A stretch of 58,293 nt of DNA from an uncultured Prevotella sp. (GTDB lineage Bacteria > Bacteroidota > Bacteroidia > Bacteroidales > Bacteroidaceae): the NCBI GenBank assembly GCA_944319815.1, contig CALUEX010000015.1, forward strand, positions 1 through 58,293. Direction: 5' to 3'. The position numbers were made by a program, and so were the translations under genes. Each line of letters opens with the position of its first letter. The first letter of the stretch is position 1. Of this stretch, positions 48,302-56,746 are shown one piece after another. The notes below the pieces were generated by a model. The model ran no database searches. It had not been told where the DNA came from and saw only the letters and a list, made by a program, of their open reading frames with translations.

Positions 48302-49510
48302 ATGGAAAAAATGAAAATCAATACGATTGAGGAAGCACTTGATGACTTCAAGGAAGGGAAATTCGTAATCGTGGTTGACGACGAAGACCGCGAAAATGAG
48401 GGCGACCTCATTATTGCGGCCGAGAAAATCACCGCTGAAAAGGTTAATTTCATGTTGAAGCACGCCCGCGGCGTGCTGTGCGCACCGATAACGCTCAGCA
48501 GGTGCGACGAACTTGACCTGCCGCGCCAAGTGGACGAGAACACCTCGGTGTTGGGCACGCCGTTCACTGTTACAATCGACAAGCTGGAAGGATGCTCTAC
48601 TGGTGTGTCAGCGCATGACCGCGCCGAGACTATCAAGGCTCTCGCCGACCCTGCATCGACGCCGCAGACGTTCGGCCGTCCCGGTCACGTCAATCCGTTG
48701 TACGCCCAAGACAACGGCGTGTTGAGGCGCAGCGGGCACACAGAGGCGGCCATCGACCTGTGTAAGTTGACAGGGCTATATCCTGCTGGGGCGTTGATGG
48801 AGATAATGAACGATGACGGCACGATGGCCCGACTTCCGCAGCTGTTGGAGTTCGCGGCCAAGTATGCTCTCAAGGTGATAAGCATAAAAGACCTCATAGC
48901 CTACCGCCTCAAGAGAGAGTCGCTGATAAGCATCGGGCAGACCGTGGATATGCCTACGGAATACGGTCACTTCAAGCTGGTGCCGTTCCGCCAGACAAGC
49001 AGCGGACTTGAGCACATGGCCTTGGTTAAAGGTGAGTGGCAGCCTGACGAGCCTATATTGGTACGTGTGCATTCGTCGTGCGCCACGGGCGACATATTCG
49101 GCAGCAAGCGTTGCGACTGCGGCCAGCAGCTGCACAAGGCGATGCAGATGATTGAGAAGGAAGGCAAGGGCGTACTTATATATATGCAGCAGGAAGGGCG
49201 AGGCATAGGGCTCATGAACAAAATCGAGGCCTATAAACTGCAGGAGGAAGGTTACGACACGGTAGATGCCAATGTCCACCTCGGTTTCAAGCCCGACGAG
49301 CGCGACTATGGTTGCGGAGCCCAGATGCTGCGCCATCTCGGTGTGCACAAGATGAGGTTGATGACCAACAATCCGACGAAGCGTGTTGGTCTTGAAGCCT
49401 ACGGCCTCGAGATAGTGGAGAACGTGCCGATAGAGGTGACTCCAAACGAATATGACTATAAGTACCTTAAGACAAAAAAAGACCGCATGGGGCATACGCT
49501 GCATCTGTGA
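48302..49510 (+). CDS. ribBA: Bifunctional DHBP synthase / GTP cyclohydrolase II
   Basis: A 402-residue enzyme for two early riboflavin steps. The N-terminal RibB part (1-200) makes 3,4-dihydroxy-2-butanone 4-phosphate; [11 protein letters not shown] and HTEAAIDL are its signatures. The C-terminal RibA part (about 205-400) opens GTP; the zinc Cys are in [15 protein letters not shown], and QQEGRGIGL is catalytic. I start at 48302 ([13 protein letters not shown]), 40 bases after the permease; an in-frame ATG at 48272 is less likely. The two genes may be co-transcribed. Confidence 0.95.
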   Translation: MEKMKINTIEEALDDFKEGKFVIVVDDEDRENEGDLIIAAEKITAEKVNFMLKHARGVLCAPITLSRCDELDLPRQVDENTSVLGTPFTVTIDKLEGCSTGVSAHDRAETIKALADPASTPQTFGRPGHVNPLYAQDNGVLRRSGHTEAAIDLCKLTGLYPAGALMEIMNDDGTMARLPQLLEFAAKYALKVISIKDLIAYRLKRESLISIGQTVDMPTEYGHFKLVPFRQTSSGLEHMALVKGEWQPDEPILVRVHSSCATGDIFGSKRCDCGQQLHKAMQMIEKEGKGVLIYMQQEGRGIGLMNKIEAYKLQEEGYDTVDANVHLGFKPDERDYGCGAQMLRHLGVHKMRLMTNNPTKRVGLEAYGLEIVENVPIEVTPNEYDYKYLKTKKDRMGHTLHL

Positions 49511-49577
49511 TACAGCGTATGCGCTTCACTTGCGGTACATTTTTTGAAATGTCGCAAAAATATAGCATCTTTTATTC

Positions 49578-49606
49578 TTTGAAACCGAATAAATTATTTA
49601 ATTTTG
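49578..49606 (+). promoter_or_regulatory. Promoter of the aminotransferase gene
   Basis: TTTG (49578-49581), 17 bases, TAATTTTG (49599-49606), 20 bases before the ATG. The spacing is slightly short. Confidence 0.55.
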
Positions 49607-49626
49607 CAGAAACAAATCAATATATT

Positions 49627-50820
49627 ATGGCACAGTTATCAGACCGTCTTAATCGTTTGGCTCCTTCGGCCACTCTTGCGATGTCGCAGAAAAGCGCCGA
49701 GATGAAGGCACAAGGCATCGATGTTATCAATATGAGTGTCGGTGAACCCGACTTTAACACTCCCGACCACATCAAGGCTGCTGCCAAGAAGGCCATAGAC
49801 GACAATTATTCACGATATTCTCCGGTTCCGGGCTATCTTGACCTGCGTGAAGCCATCGTGGCTAAGCTCAAGAACGAAAACGGCCTGGACTATACCGTAA
49901 ATGAAGTGTTAGTGTCAAACGGTGCAAAGCAAAGCGTCTGCAACACGGTTATGGCGCTTGTCAACGACGGGGAGGAAGTCATCATTCCTGCACCTTATTG
50001 GGTTAGCTATCCGCAGATGGTCAAGCTCGCCGGGGGCGTGCCTGTAGTGGTTAACGCCGGGTTTGACCAGGATTTCAAGATGACTCCAGAGCAACTGGAG
50101 GCTGCGATAACGCCGAAGACAAGGATGATAATACTTTGTTCGCCGAGTAATCCTACCGGCAGCGTTTATTCAAGGGAAGAACTTGAAGGACTTGCCAATG
50201 TCATCAAGAAACATGACGATTTGTACGTTCTTGCAGACGAAATTTATGAGCACATTAATTATATAGGTAAGCATAACAGTATGGCGCACGTTGAAGGCAT
50301 GAAGGAAAGGACTATCCTTGTCAACGGTGTGTCGAAGGCTTACGCCATGACAGGATGGCGTATAGGCTATATTGCCGCTCCTGAATGGATTGTAAAAGGC
50401 TGCAACAAGTTGCAGGGGCAATATACAAGCGGTCCGTGCTCAGTGAGCCAAAAGGCAGCCGTCGCCGCATATACGGCATCGCAGGACTGCGTAGAGGAAA
50501 TGCGTAAGGCTTTTGAGCGTAGGCGTGACCTGATTGTGAGTCTTGCCAAGGAAATACCGGGGCTCGACGTGAACGTGCCCGAAGGTGCATTCTATCTATT
50601 CCCGAAGTGCAGCAAGTTCTTTGGCTTGAGCGACGGGAAACGGAAAATCAACAATTCGACAGACTTCTCTCTGTACTTGCTTGAGGTCGGCCATGTTGCC
50701 ACCGTGGCTGGTGATGCATTCGGTGACCCGGAGTGCTTCCGCATGAGTTATGCCACAAGCGACGAGAACATCCGTGAAGCCATGGCGAGGATAAAGAATG
50801 CCCTGTCGAAGTTGAAGTAA
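49627..50820 (+). CDS. aspC: Class I/II pyridoxal phosphate aminotransferase, likely aspartate
   Basis: A 397-residue aminotransferase of the fold-type I, Ib subgroup (AspB/AspC-like). INMSVGEPDFNTPDHIK, SNGAKQSVCNTVMAL, CSPSNPTGSVYS, ADEIYEHI and the PLP lysine in VNGVSKAYAMTGWRIGY are all in place; the C-terminal Arg in CFRMSYATSDENI binds the substrate carboxylate. It probably interconverts aspartate and oxaloacetate, perhaps with prephenate activity. The start at 49627 (MAQLSDRLNRL) fits the family; the longer frame upstream contains the promoter. Confidence 0.93.
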   Translation: MAQLSDRLNRLAPSATLAMSQKSAEMKAQGIDVINMSVGEPDFNTPDHIKAAAKKAIDDNYSRYSPVPGYLDLREAIVAKLKNENGLDYTVNEVLVSNGAKQSVCNTVMALVNDGEEVIIPAPYWVSYPQMVKLAGGVPVVVNAGFDQDFKMTPEQLEAAITPKTRMIILCSPSNPTGSVYSREELEGLANVIKKHDDLYVLADEIYEHINYIGKHNSMAHVEGMKERTILVNGVSKAYAMTGWRIGYIAAPEWIVKGCNKLQGQYTSGPCSVSQKAAVAAYTASQDCVEEMRKAFERRRDLIVSLAKEIPGLDVNVPEGAFYLFPKCSKFFGLSDGKRKINNSTDFSLYLLEVGHVATVAGDAFGDPECFRMSYATSDENIREAMARIKNALSKLK

Positions 50821-50922
50821 GGCTTGCGGCCAGTTCATGAAATGCGTGCAAGGTATATGGATATAAAGTCAAAAACATTGTTAAAAAAAATGTGATAAGC
50901 ACTTTTATTACCTATAAATTGT

Positions 50923-50930
50923 TATCTTTG
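50923..50930 (+). promoter_or_regulatory. -7 box of the ExbB-TonB operon
   Basis: TATCTTTG in an AT-rich region gives a leader of about 100 bases before exbB. No clear -33 TTTG is seen at the usual spacing. Confidence 0.55.
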
Positions 50931-51036
50931 TGTGCTACTTTTATGAGTAGACGTTTTTCATGGAATTTGTGCATTAACATTAAATCGGAACTTTATAACT
51001 TAATTTATTAACTAATAAAAATTAAATTCAAAAATT

Positions 51037-51870
51037 ATGGCAACTACACAAAAAGCGGCAAGCCCTACGAAAAAGAACCAGGGCTTCCAGGGAATTAGAG
51101 CAGCATTTTGGGTTATCGTTGTATGTCTTATCATTGCGATTTTGATATACAACCTCCTGCTCGGCAATCCTTCTAACTTTGCAGGCAACGACCCGGCTGG
51201 TCACCCGACAAACCTGCTCGGAACTATTTACAAAGGTGGTATCGTCGTTCCTGTCATCCACACACTCTTGCTCACCGTCATTGCACTGAGCATCGAGCGT
51301 TGGCTCGCTCTTAACACAGCTTTCGGCAAAGGCTCTTTGGCAAAGTTCGTAGCTAACATAAAGGCAGCTATCGCCAAGAACAACTTTGATGAGGCCCAGA
51401 AACTTTGCGACAAGCAGAGGGGTTCTGTTGCTAATGTCGTTTCAGCTTCAATCCGTGCTTACAAGGATATGGAAACTGCTACAGGCTTGAAGAAGGCGCA
51501 GAAAGTGGCTAAGATACAGCAGGCTCACGAGGAGGCTACTCAGCTTGAAATGCCTACCTTGCAGATGAACCTCCCGATTCTTGCTACTATCGTAACTCTT
51601 GGAACGCTTACCGGACTTCTCGGAACCGTTATCGGTATGATTCGTTCATTCCAGGCTTTGGCTGCTGGTGGCGGTGGTGACTCTCTCGCACTTTCTACTG
51701 GTATTTCTGAGGCGTTGATTAACACAGCATTCGGTATCTTGACTTCTTGGTGCTCAGTTATTGCTTACAACACATTCACAAACAAGATTGACAAGCTGAC
51801 ATACGCCCTTGATGAGGTTGGTTATTCTATTGCTCAGACATACGAAGCCAATCACGCAGAAGAAGCTTAA
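51037..51870 (+). CDS. exbB: MotA/TolQ/ExbB proton channel family protein
   Basis: ExbB (277 residues) forms the inner-membrane pentamer that, with ExbD, uses proton flow to power TonB. Three spans are visible: FWVIVVCLIIAILIYNLLL (about 27-45), VIHTLLLTVIALSIERWLAL, and the conserved pair LPILATIVTLGTLTGLLGTV and FGILTSWCSVIAYNTF near the C-terminus. It is first in a six-gene operon. Confidence 0.92.
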   Translation: MATTQKAASPTKKNQGFQGIRAAFWVIVVCLIIAILIYNLLLGNPSNFAGNDPAGHPTNLLGTIYKGGIVVPVIHTLLLTVIALSIERWLALNTAFGKGSLAKFVANIKAAIAKNNFDEAQKLCDKQRGSVANVVSASIRAYKDMETATGLKKAQKVAKIQQAHEEATQLEMPTLQMNLPILATIVTLGTLTGLLGTVIGMIRSFQALAAGGGGDSLALSTGISEALINTAFGILTSWCSVIAYNTFTNKIDKLTYALDEVGYSIAQTYEANHAEEA

Positions 51871-51899
51871 TTTTACTAACCCTTTAAAATTTCATTACT

Positions 51900-52511
51900 A
51901 TGGGTAAAGTAAAAATTAAGAGGCAATCCATCTGGATCGACATGACCCCGATGAGCGACGTGATGGTCTTGTTGCTTACGTTCTTCATGCTTACATCTAC
52001 ATTCGTGAAGAACGAGGCAGTGAAAGTCGTTACGCCTGGCTCGGTGTCGGAAATCAAGGTTCCAGAGAAAGATGTCCTGACCATCCTTATCGACAATAAG
52101 GGTAAGGTGTTCTTGGGCTGGGACAAGCCGGGTGACATGGAGGCAGCTCTTGGCACTATGGCTGACCAGTTTGGGGTGGCACTGAACGGGACACAGATGA
52201 AGAATGTACGTAGCGCTACTAATATCGGCGTTCCAATGGAGGAAATGGGAGCGTTCCTTAGTCAGGAATCAAACCAGATGAATGCTTACCAGCAGGATAA
52301 AGGTGTTCCCACGGACAGCATTGACGGCGGTATGAGTGAGTTTCAACTTTGGGTTAAGACCGTCACTGACAACAATCCTGACATGAAACTGGCTATTAAG
52401 GCCGACGAGAAGACTCCTTACAAAGTCATCAAGAAGGTTATGTCAGAGCTTCAGGATATGAGCCAGAACCGTTACTATCTTATAACTTCTTATAAAAAGG
52501 TGGAGGACTAA
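51900..52511 (+). CDS. exbD: ExbD/TolR family biopolymer transporter, first copy
   Basis: ExbD (203 residues) has one N-terminal span with the key Asp: IDMTPMSDVMVLLLTFFML (about 13-31). The periplasmic domain is longer than in E. coli and includes VPEKDVLTILIDNKGKVFLG and a C-terminal LQDMSQNRYYLITSYKKV. Two unlike exbD genes side by side are normal for Bacteroidetes TonB systems. The next gene starts 3 bases later. Confidence 0.9.
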   Translation: MGKVKIKRQSIWIDMTPMSDVMVLLLTFFMLTSTFVKNEAVKVVTPGSVSEIKVPEKDVLTILIDNKGKVFLGWDKPGDMEAALGTMADQFGVALNGTQMKNVRSATNIGVPMEEMGAFLSQESNQMNAYQQDKGVPTDSIDGGMSEFQLWVKTVTDNNPDMKLAIKADEKTPYKVIKKVMSELQDMSQNRYYLITSYKKVED

Positions 52512-52514
52512 GTC

Positions 52515-53168
52515 ATGGCAAAAAAGAATACAAGTAGGCAGAAGAAAGTTGACCTTCGCGTTGACTTTACTCCGATGGTGGACATGATGATGCTTCTTAT
52601 CACCTTCTTCATGTTGTGTACGTCATTGAGCAAGCCGCAGACGATGCAGCTGACGATGCCGAGCAACGATAAGAACGTTCAAGACCAGGACAAGACGGCT
52701 ACCAAGGCTTCGCAGACTATTACCATATTCGTGACAGGTAACGACAAGATTTATTACATTGCCGGAATTCCTAATTACAACGACCCGTCATGTCTTAAAG
52801 AGACAACTTGGGGTAAGGATGGAATTCGCAATGTCCTTATCAACCATGTTACAGAAGATGGTTCTGTGCCTGTGGCTGCGATAATGAAAGCCAAGATGGC
52901 TCTTGACGAAAAGAAGTTGAAAGACCCGGCTAAGTATCCTGATTCCATTTACAATAAGGAGCTTGACAAGCTGAAGAATGGTGATTTAGGCGGCGAGAAA
53001 GTCCCGACGCTTACAATCATTATCAAGGCTACGGATGATGCTTCTTATAAAAACTTGGTTGACGCTCTGGACGAGATGCAGATTTGCAGTATAGGTAAGT
53101 ATGTCATCGACAACATTTCTCCTGAAGACAAGCAGCTCCTCAGCAAACGTGGTATTCGCGTGGAATAA
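52515..53168 (+). CDS. exbD: ExbD/TolR family biopolymer transporter, second copy
   Basis: The second ExbD (217 residues) carries VDFTPMVDMMMLLITFFML (about 16-34), with the proton-path Asp. Its periplasmic part differs clearly from copy one (ITIFVTGNDKIYYIAGIPN; VPTLTIIIKATDDASYKNL), so the two probably form a heteromer around ExbB. tonB follows after 38 bases. Confidence 0.9.
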   Translation: MAKKNTSRQKKVDLRVDFTPMVDMMMLLITFFMLCTSLSKPQTMQLTMPSNDKNVQDQDKTATKASQTITIFVTGNDKIYYIAGIPNYNDPSCLKETTWGKDGIRNVLINHVTEDGSVPVAAIMKAKMALDEKKLKDPAKYPDSIYNKELDKLKNGDLGGEKVPTLTIIIKATDDASYKNLVDALDEMQICSIGKYVIDNISPEDKQLLSKRGIRVE

Positions 53169-53206
53169 GGGGATGAGTCGTTGGTTAACATTTAAAACGA
53201 AAAACA

Positions 53207-54034
53207 ATGTCAAAAGTAGATTTAATATCTAATGCATGGTGTGACCTCGTATTTGAGGGCAGGAACCAGACATACGGAGCCTATAAACTTCGTAAGGGTA
53301 CTGGTAAGCGCAACCTCTGGTCACTCTTAATCGTGCTTATTGCTGCTGTTGTCATATTCTCTGCCATAGCGATTAAAAATGTAATTCAGGCTAATCAGAG
53401 GGTTGCCGTTACTACAGGAGTTGAGCTTTCTCAAATTCAGACAAAGAAACAGCCGAAAGTTGAGAAGAAGACTCCTGTCAAGATTGAGCAGCCTAAGCAG
53501 GTCGAGAAAGTCAAGAGTTCTATCAAGTTCACGGCTCCCGTCATCAAGAAGGATGAGGACGTGAAACCTGAGGAAGAGATGAAGAACCAGGATGACCTCC
53601 AGAAGACTAAGACGACCATCGGTGCTTTCAACGTTCAAGGTAACGATGAGGTAGGCGGTGAAGTCTTGAAGGCTAAGGAGGAAATTGCACAGCCAGAGCC
53701 TCCCAAGGAGGAAGAGAACAAGGTCTTCGACGTAGTTGAGGAGCAGCCCTCTTTCCCTGGTGGACAAGGTGCGTTGATGCAATGGTTGAGCGATAACATC
53801 AAGTATCCTGTGATTGCCGCCGAGAACGGTGTTCAAGGACGCGTTATCGTGCAGTTCGTTGTCAGCAAGACTGGCTCTATTTCTGACGTTAAGGTTGTCC
53901 GTGGTGTAGACCCGTCGTTGGACAGGGAGGCCGTTCGCGTTGTAAGCCAGATGCCGAAGTGGACTCCTGGTAGGCAGAACGGAACTACCGTGAACGTAAG
54001 GTACACTCTGCCTGTGACATTCAGGTTACAGTAA
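53207..54034 (+). CDS. tonB: TonB family energy transducer
   Basis: TonB (275 residues) links the ExbBD motor to outer-membrane receptors. A span (LWSLLIVLIAAVVIFSAIAI, about 37-56) follows a short cytoplasmic part with GRNQTYGAYKLRKGTGK, seen in Bacteroidetes TonBs. A Lys/Pro/Glu-rich linker (80-170) leads to the TonB C-terminal domain (about 185-275) with FPGGQGALMQWLSDNIKYP and GRVIVQFVVSKTGSISDVKV. Confidence 0.92.
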   Translation: MSKVDLISNAWCDLVFEGRNQTYGAYKLRKGTGKRNLWSLLIVLIAAVVIFSAIAIKNVIQANQRVAVTTGVELSQIQTKKQPKVEKKTPVKIEQPKQVEKVKSSIKFTAPVIKKDEDVKPEEEMKNQDDLQKTKTTIGAFNVQGNDEVGGEVLKAKEEIAQPEPPKEEENKVFDVVEEQPSFPGGQGALMQWLSDNIKYPVIAAENGVQGRVIVQFVVSKTGSISDVKVVRGVDPSLDREAVRVVSQMPKWTPGRQNGTTVNVRYTLPVTFRLQ

Positions 54035-54044
54035 TTCAAGCAAG

Positions 54045-55001
54045 ATGAGAAAAGAACTATTCTACAGTTTAGTAGGATTTACACTGCTCTTAGGTTTTGT
54101 TTCGGCTTGTGCCGACAAACCTAAGAACGGTAGGACTGATACTTATTCGTCAGGAGCGATAACGTTCGCTTCTGACGAAAGTTTTAGCCCAATTATTGAT
54201 GAGCAAATACAAGTGTTCGAGAGTATATATCGTGATGCCAAGTTGACGCCGATTTATACTAACGAACTTGACGCTGTCAATCTTCTTATGACTGACAGCA
54301 TCCAGCTTGCGATAACTTCAAGGAATTTTACCAAGCAGGAGCTTGAGAACCTAAAAGCCCGTAATTATCTGCCTGTGGCCATACCGTTGGCTTACGACGG
54401 GCTGTCGCTTATCGTTAACAGGGAGAACACGGACTCGTGCATCTCCGTCAAGGACATTAAGCGGGTACTTAGCGGGCAGGCTAAGACTTGGGGCGACATT
54501 GTTCCCGGGTCGAAACGTGGTGAAATATTAGTGGTTTTCGATAACAGTAAGTCGAGCACAGTGCATTTCTGTGTTGACTCATTACTTTCAGGCAAGCCCA
54601 TCAACAGCCCGAACATCGTGGCTGCAAAGACGAGCAAGGAAGTTATTGATTACGTAGAAGACACCCCTAATGCGATTGGCATAATCGGTTCAAACTGGTT
54701 GAATGACAAGCGCGACACGACGAACACCACCTTTAAGAAGAATATAACCGTAATGTCGGTAAGTAAATTTGACAAGGCTACCGAGATGAATAGCTGGAAA
54801 CCTTACCAGGCATACTTGCTTGACGGGCGTTACCCGTTAGTAAGAACAATATATGCGTTGCTGAACGACCCAATTAACGGGTTGCCGTGGGGATTTGCCC
54901 ACTTTATAGAGTCGCCCAAGGGGCAGCTTATAATATTTAAGTCTGGTTTGTTGCCCATGCGGGGCGATATAACCATTAGGTCTGTCAGTGTCAACGAATG
55001 A
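54045..55001 (+). CDS. PstS-like substrate-binding lipoprotein
   Basis: A 318-residue lipoprotein (lipobox VSAC, Cys22) with the phosphate-binding-protein (PstS/PBP-like) fold: ITFASDESFSPIIDEQIQVF (about 39-58), RVLSGQAKTWGDIVPGS and NDPINGLPWGFAHFIESPKG near the end. Phosphate is the classic ligand, but here it is embedded in a TonB operon with no PstCAB genes nearby, so it may bind another anion or act in sensing. It is 10 bases after tonB, and the order exb-tonB-pstS-TPR is typical of Bacteroidetes. Confidence 0.85.
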   Translation: MRKELFYSLVGFTLLLGFVSACADKPKNGRTDTYSSGAITFASDESFSPIIDEQIQVFESIYRDAKLTPIYTNELDAVNLLMTDSIQLAITSRNFTKQELENLKARNYLPVAIPLAYDGLSLIVNRENTDSCISVKDIKRVLSGQAKTWGDIVPGSKRGEILVVFDNSKSSTVHFCVDSLLSGKPINSPNIVAAKTSKEVIDYVEDTPNAIGIIGSNWLNDKRDTTNTTFKKNITVMSVSKFDKATEMNSWKPYQAYLLDGRYPLVRTIYALLNDPINGLPWGFAHFIESPKGQLIIFKSGLLPMRGDITIRSVSVNE

Positions 55002-55083
55002 CCGCGTGCGGCGGTGAGGAATGAAACTGTACGTTTGGTGAGAAAAAGTAATAGTGATTTTAATAAAAAATACATACAGGATT

Positions 55084-56508
55084 ATGAAAGCGATTAAATA
55101 TTTATTGGCAGGAACTTTCGCTGCAATAGTGTCAGTTCCGTCTATGGCGCAGGATGTTCAGCCGCAGGTTGACGCCATAGCTAAGGTTATCAAGGCAAAC
55201 AAGTCAAACCTTGCAGCTGTTGAAGACCAGGTTAAAGACTTTGTAAAGGAAAACAAGAAGAGTGCAGAAGCCTTGGCAGGACTTGGACGTGCATACATGG
55301 AAGTGAAGGATACGGCTTCAGCGCGTGAGTATGCCAATATGGCAATCGAGCGCGGCAAGGACGATAAGGGTAAGGCTCTCGCCTTCATCTTGCTTGGTGA
55401 CTTGGCTGCTATAAGCAGCAATGAGGGTGGTAGTGCCGCCAGTCTGTATAACCAGGCAATACACTTCGACCCGACAAATCCTACGGGTTACATTAAGTAT
55501 GCCGCCGTTTATCGCAAGGTAGACCCGGAAGGAGCCGTTGCAAAGCTCGAGGAGTTGCGTAAGATAGACCCCACTTATCCTGTTGATGCAGAGTCTGCCC
55601 ACTTCTTCTACACAGCCAACAAGTTCGACAAGGCTGTTGAGTATTATGGAAAAGTTGACCTGAACCAGTTGAAGGACAATTACCTTACCGAATATGCTAC
55701 GGCCGAGTTGCTGTTGGCAAACTCAAAAAATAGTCTCAAGGTCTCTCTCTTCGGTGTAGGCAAGAACCCGCGCAACGCCGCAATGAACCGTATCACGTTC
55801 TACAACTATACAGACCTTAAGGACTACAAGAACGCATTGAAGTATGCAGACGCACTTTTCAACAATTCCGACAGTGCGAAGATTTCGGCTCGCGACTACC
55901 AGTATTATGGTTATGCGCTCATGGGCGACAGTGCATACGACAAGGCCATCGAGGAGTTCAAGAAGGCTTTGGAGATGGATGCCGACCTTAACGACGTGCG
56001 TAAGCAGATTTCAGATGCTTACCTTTCAATGAACGATTTTACCAACGGTTTGGCTTATTATGAGGAATACCTCAGCAAGGTTGAAACTCCTTCTGTACCT
56101 GACCTTGACGGTCTGGCACGGCTTTATGCACAGCACGCCGCCAGTATCGACTCGCTCAACGAGGAGAAAATCAATACACTGAAGAAAGCCGACGAGGTTT
56201 ATGCAAAGATAGCCGCAGACTCTCCTTCTAACAAGCTGTACGCAACCATGATGCGTGCCCGCATGAACTCGCAGCTCGACCCCGAGAGCACACAAGGGCT
56301 TGCCAAGCCTTATTATGAGGAGTACATCCAGCTTGCACAGACAGAGCATCCTGACAACCCGAAACTCCTTATCGAACCATACTCATACCTTGGCTATTAC
56401 TACATCGTAAAGGAAGATAACGCCCAGGCTAAGGCTTATTTCGAAAAGGTAAAGGAGATAGACCCGACCAATGCCACCGCAAACCAGGCTTTGGGAGTTT
56501 TGCAATAA
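55084..56508 (+). CDS. Secreted TPR-repeat protein
   Basis: A 474-residue periplasmic protein: signal peptide MKAIKYLLAGTFAAIVSVPS (cleaved after ...MAQ), then tetratricopeptide-like repeats throughout (for example AEALAGLGRAYMEVKDTASA, YYGYALMGDSAYDKAIEEFK, YYIVKEDNAQAKAYFEKVKE). TPR scaffolds mediate protein contacts, and this gene ends the ExbB-TonB operon, so a periplasmic role with TonB or the PstS-like protein is likely. I start at 55084; an upstream in-frame ATG (55054) would break the signal peptide. A strong terminator follows. Confidence 0.88.
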   Translation: MKAIKYLLAGTFAAIVSVPSMAQDVQPQVDAIAKVIKANKSNLAAVEDQVKDFVKENKKSAEALAGLGRAYMEVKDTASAREYANMAIERGKDDKGKALAFILLGDLAAISSNEGGSAASLYNQAIHFDPTNPTGYIKYAAVYRKVDPEGAVAKLEELRKIDPTYPVDAESAHFFYTANKFDKAVEYYGKVDLNQLKDNYLTEYATAELLLANSKNSLKVSLFGVGKNPRNAAMNRITFYNYTDLKDYKNALKYADALFNNSDSAKISARDYQYYGYALMGDSAYDKAIEEFKKALEMDADLNDVRKQISDAYLSMNDFTNGLAYYEEYLSKVETPSVPDLDGLARLYAQHAASIDSLNEEKINTLKKADEVYAKIAADSPSNKLYATMMRARMNSQLDPESTQGLAKPYYEEYIQLAQTEHPDNPKLLIEPYSYLGYYYIVKEDNAQAKAYFEKVKEIDPTNATANQALGVLQ

Positions 56509-56537
56509 AATAATTGTTTTTTTATTGAAATTGTACA

Positions 56538-56580
56538 TCAAGGTGCATCGCCATAAAGAGGCGGTGCACCTTGATTTTTT
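56538..56580 (+). terminator. Terminator of the ExbB-TonB operon
   Basis: TCAAGGTGCATCGCC (56538-56552) pairs with GGCGGTGCACCTTGA (56560-56574; one mismatch), followed by six T. It lies 30 bases after the TPR gene stop. Confidence 0.88.
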
Positions 56581-56746
56581 GTATATGCAGGTATGGCTGA
56601 CGCTTGGATTTTTGGTGTAGCAACTTTGCATTTTTGTTTATAATATTATAAGTTTTGACACAGGTGTGTCATTCGTAGTTACAATTTAGAAGATTGTCGA
56701 GTCATTAGGATGAATTGTTTTATTAACCCTTAATAGTCAATGTCTT

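Noticed and set aside
47164-48636. 490-residue minus-strand open frame
   Set aside because: It is antisense to the permease and ribBA genes, both clearly coding on the plus strand; it is a shadow of biased codon use.
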